Part shown: in pieces, positions 61,644-64,000 of the stretch
How positions within the stretch are numbered: the first letter of the stretch is position 1
Layout: every line of letters starts with the position of its first letter
Source of the DNA: JADKAV01 sp963732355
GTDB lineage: Bacteria; Actinomycetota; Actinomycetes; S36-B12; UBA10799
Assembly: GCA_963732355.1 (NCBI GenBank)
Contig: CAVSZD010000010.1
Coordinates: 434,001 to 498,000 of the forward strand
Length of the DNA: 64,000 nt
Direction of reading: 5' to 3'
Translations under genes and position numbers: made by a program
The notes under the pieces: model-generated
What the model was told of the DNA's origin: nothing
The model's input: the letters and a program-made list of their open reading frames with translations, nothing else
Database searches by the model: none

Positions 61644-63827
61644 TCAGCGTGGACCGCGCGACGGGATCAGCCACCACCGGAGCCTGCGTGTCCATGCCGA
61701 ACGGCGAACACGGGCGGCGACGACGTCGTCGGCCATCTCCCAGGCCCGACTGGCCTGGTCCGTGCCGAGTTGCTCAGGGGCGTACATCGCCGTCTCGGCC
61801 AGACCGGCCAACGAGGCGAGTTTCGGCTCTGTGTTGGGGTCGGCTGCGTAGGTCGCCGGTGAGACGGTGTCATCCATGGCCTGTCCGAGACGCTGCGAGG
61901 ACCAGCGGGCGTAGGACCAGGCGCCGACCACACGTTGATCGTCGGATCCTGTGTTCAGCGCGCCGCGGATGCGGGACCGTCGCCACGACACCAGCAGCGG
62001 CCAGCCGACCAGGAGAAGGACCACGAGCAAGGGCACGAGGAACACGGTGAGGTTGGGCCCGCCGCTGGATTCCTCGGGTTTCTCAGTCTCGCTGGGCGTC
62101 GGAGTTGGTGTAGGAGTCGGTGTAGGAGTCTGCTTGGGTGGCTTCTCCTGCTTGGGCGGTTTGAACCGCTGCACGACGGGAACTCCGCGGGCCAGGTCCC
62201 GGGGCCCGGGGGCGAACGGCACCCACCCGATCTTCGTCAGTTCCACCTCGGGGTAGATCAGCACGTCGGTGGACTTGATGGTCCGGGAGTCGGCCTTGCC
62301 TGCCGTCGAATAGCCGACGACCAATCTCGTGGGGAAACCCTGGCTGCGCGCCATCATGGCGAAGGCGGTCGCGTATTGCGCCTGCGTGCCGGTTCTGGAC
62401 ACGACAACAAGATTGAGTAGCGCCTCATTCGTCAGGGAGTTCTCGACCGAATCGACCTTCTCCTCGTAGGGCGGCGACGACAGGATGTCTGCGAGCGCCT
62501 CGAGTTTCTCGTAGGGGGTGGTTCCGCGGGTCATGGCGCTGGCGGCGAAGAAGACCAACTCCTGGGGGAAGCCGGTGGGTAGTTCCCGCAGCGTGCCGAA
62601 CTCTGGCCGATCCACTGGGCGCGCGGTGTCCAAGGGCGCCAGCGAGCGCAACGCCAAGGCCCGGAAGTCGACGTTGTACTGCTTGTCGGCGCCCTTGTCG
62701 TCACCGGCGACAACAGTGCCCTCCAGGTCGGCCCGGGTAAGCGCTCCGGTCACGTTGGTGGGTCTGAAACTGGCAGGCAACCATGGTCCGGGCAACCCCG
62801 CTCCGGTCTCAAAACCCGTGCTTCCATCGATCGTGAACCGGGGACGGGGGCCCACGTACGGGATACCTTGCTCGCCCACCTGATCGAACGTGGTCAGGCT
62901 GCTCCAAGCGATCCCGTCGAACTTGGAATTGATGGCCCAGTTCACCGCAGAGGGGATGTTGGGGCCGGTGACTGTGAAAACGTCGAACGGTTCCTCGCGT
63001 CGCAAGGTCTGCCACTTTGTGGCCAGCGATACGACGTCGTCGCCGTCGAGGTCTGTGTCGGGCCGGAAGTTCTCTTTCTTGTGCGGGTCGAAGGCGGTGC
63101 GCACAGAGCCGATGCCGGTCACAGGGCCCAGAGCCGCCGCCATTACCGCGACCAGGATGGCGGCAATGGTCACCATGCTCACCCGCAACGGGCGTCCCGG
63201 GCGCGCAGTGGTTTCGACGTCGGCGAACTCCGCACCGTCCTCGATCTTGTTCTGTTGCTTGGCGGCCGGCATCAGGGCCAGACCTGCGACGACGCTGGCG
63301 ACAAATGCCGCCGCGAACGGCAAGGGGCTGATGGCCGAACCCTGCGACAGCATCAGTCCCATGACAAAAATGACCGTGGCAGGCAACAGTGAGGAGGCGG
63401 GCAGGAAGGTTGTCACCAATAGGCACGCGACGAGAGTTCCGTAGGCGCTCAACAGGATCGCCGCGGTTATGGTCTCCGCGTTGACCGGTGCGGGCACGAC
63501 CGAACTGATGATGAGCCCGAACCCCTCGACGAGCCCGCCGAAGAAGTTGCCGATGCCGACATTCCCGTCCTGATTCGGGATCGTCATGGCGCCGAGCACC
63601 ACGCTACCGATCACCGTGGTGACCAGGCCGACGAGTGCGCCCATGCCGCGCTGGACCCGCTGACCGCCAGCGGTGCCCAGCGCGTAGCCGACGCAGCACA
63701 GAATGATTACGGGGAAGAGCCGTGCCAGGACCGGGGTGATGCCGAAGAGCCGGATGAACACCGCGGTGGCACCCAGGCACATGATCGCCACTGCGACGGT
63801 GCGCCGGACGACATCAATCCTGGTCAT
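61644..63827 (-). CDS. TgpA-like transglutaminase-fold membrane protein lacking the catalytic triad
   Basis: A 727-residue protein. About five to six N-terminal membrane helices (VAVAIMCLGATAVFIRLF, IILCCVGYALG, TVIGSVVLGAM, LPATVIFVMGLML) precede a transglutaminase-like core and a Pro-Thr repeat linker (PTPTPTPTPTP). One further helix (LTVFLVPLLVVLLLVGWPLL) and a soluble DUF4129-like C-tail follow. In the core the triad is replaced: Gln482 where Cys should be (GTQAQYATAF), Leu523 for His and Ala539 for Asp (GWVPFAP). So it is unlikely to be enzymatically active. The stop of an upstream partner overlaps its start (ATGA). Confidence 0.85.
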   Translation of the reverse strand: MTRIDVVRRTVAVAIMCLGATAVFIRLFGITPVLARLFPVIILCCVGYALGTAGGQRVQRGMGALVGLVTTVIGSVVLGAMTIPNQDGNVGIGNFFGGLVEGFGLIISSVVPAPVNAETITAAILLSAYGTLVACLLVTTFLPASSLLPATVIFVMGLMLSQGSAISPLPFAAAFVASVVAGLALMPAAKQQNKIEDGAEFADVETTARPGRPLRVSMVTIAAILVAVMAAALGPVTGIGSVRTAFDPHKKENFRPDTDLDGDDVVSLATKWQTLRREEPFDVFTVTGPNIPSAVNWAINSKFDGIAWSSLTTFDQVGEQGIPYVGPRPRFTIDGSTGFETGAGLPGPWLPASFRPTNVTGALTRADLEGTVVAGDDKGADKQYNVDFRALALRSLAPLDTARPVDRPEFGTLRELPTGFPQELVFFAASAMTRGTTPYEKLEALADILSSPPYEEKVDSVENSLTNEALLNLVVVSRTGTQAQYATAFAMMARSQGFPTRLVVGYSTAGKADSRTIKSTDVLIYPEVELTKIGWVPFAPGPRDLARGVPVVQRFKPPKQEKPPKQTPTPTPTPTPTPSETEKPEESSGGPNLTVFLVPLLVVLLLVGWPLLVSWRRSRIRGALNTGSDDQRVVGAWSYARWSSQRLGQAMDDTVSPATYAADPNTEPKLASLAGLAETAMYAPEQLGTDQASRAWEMADDVVAARVRRSAWTRRLRWWLIPSRGPR

Positions 63828-64000
63828 GCCCGGCCGCCAGGCAGCATCGGAATGGCCAGGTCTTCACAGGTGCGCACGTCGCGGAACACCAGGCCGCGTC
63901 TGGGCCGGGTGAGGCCACCGTCCTGGCCCATCCGCACGATCGTGCCCTCACCGACCAGGCCCAGCGCTGCGATGGCGCTTGGCACCAGTCCGGTCTTGGG
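63824..64000 (-). CDS. C-terminal end of a protein continuing past the window (possibly DUF58)
   Basis: A partial frame of 58 residues at the right edge: GLVGEGTIVRMGQD, RPRRGLVFRDVRTCEDLAIPMLPGGRA. It ends at TGA overlapping the start of the TgpA-like gene (ATGA). In many actinobacteria a DUF58 protein is encoded immediately before the TgpA-like protein, which is the only ground for the tentative name; the visible end alone does not show it. Confidence 0.55.
   Translation of the reverse strand, partial: PKTGLVPSAIAALGLVGEGTIVRMGQDGGLTRPRRGLVFRDVRTCEDLAIPMLPGGRA

Overview
The window is a high-G+C actinobacterial chromosome segment. This follows from marker families largely confined to Actinomycetota: SepH, DUF3000, DUF3093, DUF3159, DUF3710, DUF4193, DUF4235 and DUF5998. 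Frequent GTG starts, many ATGA/GTGA start-stop overlaps, a coproporphyrin-type haem route (HemE, HemY/CgoX, HemQ, HemH), a WS/DGAT lipid acyltransferase and a DtxR/IdeR-type iron box agree with it. I cannot name the genus.

Layout. 0-5 kb: the end of a GNAT/ADP-forming acyl-CoA synthetase fusion, a DUF5998 protein, the septation protein SepH and an MFS carrier. 5-8 kb: a coupled operon of ferrochelatase, inositol-phosphatase-type enzyme and a ferritin-VIT1 iron exporter. 8-13.5 kb: a conserved core with DUF4193, DUF4235, DUF3093, a hotdog thioesterase, dUTPase, DUF3710, a hydrolase, an OB-fold protein and DUF3159. 13.5-40 kb: a more accessory stretch with phosphoketolase, a DUF697 GTPase, a 72-bp tandem repeat, wax-ester synthase, acyl-CoA dehydrogenase plus kinase-like partner, a Nudix-NYN fusion, a CDF transporter, a KhtTU-like K+/H+ antiporter, a YpdA-like reductase, an iron-storage operon (bfd-bfr-zwf) behind an iron box, a ROK sugar kinase, secreted proteins, a histidine-kinase relic, a 2-oxoglutarate oxygenase with a uridine phosphorylase, and a NagZ-like lipoprotein. 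40-50 kb: two TrkA-type proteins, an APC permease, a TRAM RNA methyltransferase, aconitase and Dxs. 50-64 kb: a PAS-GGDEF-EAL protein, fadBA, RNase D, a LuxR regulator, DUF3000, hemE-hemY-hemQ, msrB and a TgpA-like membrane protein.

The flanks (about 6-13.5 kb and 39.6-61.6 kb) match, from memory, the gene order of Mycobacterium tuberculosis Rv2674-Rv2702, with 13.5-39.6 kb inserted between the DUF3159 and TrkA genes. Themes that tie the genes together are haem synthesis and iron handling, acyl-CoA and lipid metabolism, and K+ homeostasis.

Four otherwise well-conserved genes (ACAD partner kinase, zwf, nagZ-like, APC permease) each carry one frameshift, and all four read as a single extra base. 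Either the source sequence has insertion errors or these genes are broken; this should be settled before any of them is called a pseudogene.
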